DNA from: Rhizobiaceae bacterium
GTDB taxonomy: Bacteria; Pseudomonadota; Alphaproteobacteria; Rhizobiales; Rhizobiaceae
Length of the DNA stretch: 5,861 nt
NCBI GenBank assembly: GCA_014380965.1
Contig: JACMIV010000373.1
Coordinates: 1 to 5,861 of the forward strand
Reading direction: 5' to 3'
Of the stretch, positions 4,907 through 5,861 are shown piece after piece (the first letter of the stretch is position 1; the number at the start of each line of letters is the position of its first letter). A model generated the notes under the pieces. The model was given only the letters and a program-made list of their open reading frames with translations. It did not search any database and had not been told where the DNA came from. The position numbers and the translations under genes are program-made.

Positions 4907-5861
4907 TCATGCCGATGCGGCCGCCTTGATGCGCTCGCGGCTGATCGGCAGGTCGTGGATGCGCCGGCCGATCGCCTGTCGGACGGCATTGCCGAGGGCT
5001 GCCGCCGTCGGCCCCTGCGCCGCCTCGCCGGCGCCGAGGAAAGGTTCGCCCGGCTGTTCGACGATGTGAACCTCGACGCTGTCGGGAACGCTCGCAAAGC
5101 GCAGAATCGGGTAGCTCGACCAGTCCGTGCTGGTCATGCGCGTGTCGTCGAACGTCGCCTGTTCGTAGAGCGTCCAGCTGATCGACTGGAGGATGCCGCC
5201 CTCCGTCTGGTTGCGGATGCCGTCGGGACTGACCGCCTCGCCCGCGTCGATGGCGCTCACCGCCCGGACGACGCGCACCCGCCCCGTTTCGGGGTTCACC
5301 TCGACGTCGACGGCGATGGCGAGATAGGCGGCAAGGTTCTTGTAGCGGGCAAAGGCGAAACCGCGCCCGAAGCCCTCGGCCGGCACCGACGCCGACCAGC
5401 TCGAGCGTTCGGCCGCCAACTCCACGACGGCGCGGGCGCGCGGGTCGTCGAGATGGCGAAGGCGGAACTCCACGGGATCGGCACCCGCTTCGCGCGCCAG
5501 ATCGTCGATCATGCTTTCGAGCGCGAAGACGTTGGCATAGGCGCCGAGCCCGCGCAGCGCGGAAACCCGCACGGGCATGTCTGGCAGGAAGTGCCAGCGG
5601 ATGCGGGTGTTCGGTATCGTGTAGAGGGGCACGGCGTTCCGGTCGCCATTGCCGGAGGGGCTGATCGACAGCTCAGCCGGCTCCGGCGCAAAGGGCTTTG
5701 CGAGATGGCGGGCCGCAAGCAGCGCGCCGGCGCCGCCCGGTCGCGTCGTGTGGGTGTTGCTCCAGAGGTCGAAGGCCCAGTGGCTGATGCGCCCGTCGCC
5801 GCCGAGCGCCGCCTCCACCTCGATCAGCATGGCCGCGCCTGTCGGCTCGTCGGCATGTTCC
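4907..5861 (-). CDS. Molybdopterin-binding subunit of a xanthine-dehydrogenase-family enzyme (IorB/NicB-like), C-terminal part
   Basis: The minus frame is open from the right edge to a TGA at 4907-4909, giving 317 visible residues of a subunit usually about 700-750 long. The N-terminal part is outside the window; the ATG at 5830 is internal (the frame runs on as EHADEPTGAAMLIEVE). It contains the molybdenum-cofactor-site segment RVSALRGLGAYANVFALES, whose first Arg is near 5560. GAGEAAQGPTAAALGNAV near 4980-5035 carries the catalytic Glu of the family (codon 5024-5026). STDWSSYPILRF is typical of the IorB (isoquinoline 1-oxidoreductase) and NicB (nicotinate hydroxylase) branch. These enzymes hydroxylate N-heterocycles or aldehydes with water, passing electrons to a 2Fe-2S subunit and often a cytochrome c. 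The partner genes are not visible; a small Fe-S subunit would be expected beyond the right edge. The true substrate is not determinable. Confidence 0.93.
   Translation of the reverse strand, partial: EHADEPTGAAMLIEVEAALGGDGRISHWAFDLWSNTHTTRPGGAGALLAARHLAKPFAPEPAELSISPSGNGDRNAVPLYTIPNTRIRWHFLPDMPVRVSALRGLGAYANVFALESMIDDLAREAGADPVEFRLRHLDDPRARAVVELAAERSSWSASVPAEGFGRGFAFARYKNLAAYLAIAVDVEVNPETGRVRVVRAVSAIDAGEAVSPDGIRNQTEGGILQSISWTLYEQATFDDTRMTSTDWSSYPILRFASVPDSVEVHIVEQPGEPFLGAGEAAQGPTAAALGNAVRQAIGRRIHDLPISRERIKAAASA

Overview
The window is high-GC DNA with gene starts, ribosome binding sites and protein styles typical of an alphaproteobacterium, most likely of the Hyphomicrobiales (rhizobial) group. 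The evidence is a soluble PAS-HAMP chemoreceptor of rhizobial type, an SH3b secreted protein with an Arg/Asp/Glu-rich tail, a candidate EcfG-type promoter and a 70-residue cold-shock protein. The assignment comes from family resemblance only. No rRNA, tRNA, CRISPR array, insertion sequence or prophage gene was seen.

Layout, left to right. (1) 1-477, minus: N-terminal half of a VOC/glyoxalase-fold ring-cleaving dioxygenase-like protein, cut by the left edge. Its upstream region (478-627) carries two adjacent inverted repeats that look like an operator. (2) 628-1662, minus: a stand-alone unit made of a possible EcfG-type promoter, an exported SH3b protein with a 165-residue heptad-repeat polyampholyte tail, and a strong intrinsic terminator. 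(3) 1819-2646, plus: a PPK2-family polyphosphate kinase, divergent from the SH3b gene. A terminator-like hairpin sits in the gap between the two. (4) 2672-2689: a perfect 18-bp palindrome that contains the canonical chromosomal parS sequence, the ParB-binding centromere site. (5) 2773-3148, plus: a cold-shock protein gene with a probable promoter, a leader that can fold extensively, and a textbook UUCG terminator. (6) 3269-4693, minus: a cytoplasmic PAS-HAMP methyl-accepting chemotaxis protein, convergent with the cold-shock gene. (7) 4907-5861, minus: C-terminal part of the molybdopterin-binding subunit of a xanthine-dehydrogenase-family oxidoreductase (IorB/NicB-like), cut by the right edge.

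The genes look like a run of mostly single-gene transcription units rather than one operon. Several fit stress or housekeeping adaptation: polyphosphate-dependent nucleotide phosphorylation, cold-shock RNA chaperone, envelope SH3b protein and energy or redox chemosensing. They do not form an obvious joint pathway. The strongest non-coding signal is parS, which suggests the region lies in the origin-proximal chromosome-segregation domain. The most interesting RNA-level signal is the cold-shock leader, where a small hairpin can hold the ribosome binding site. No clear new multi-gene system is visible.
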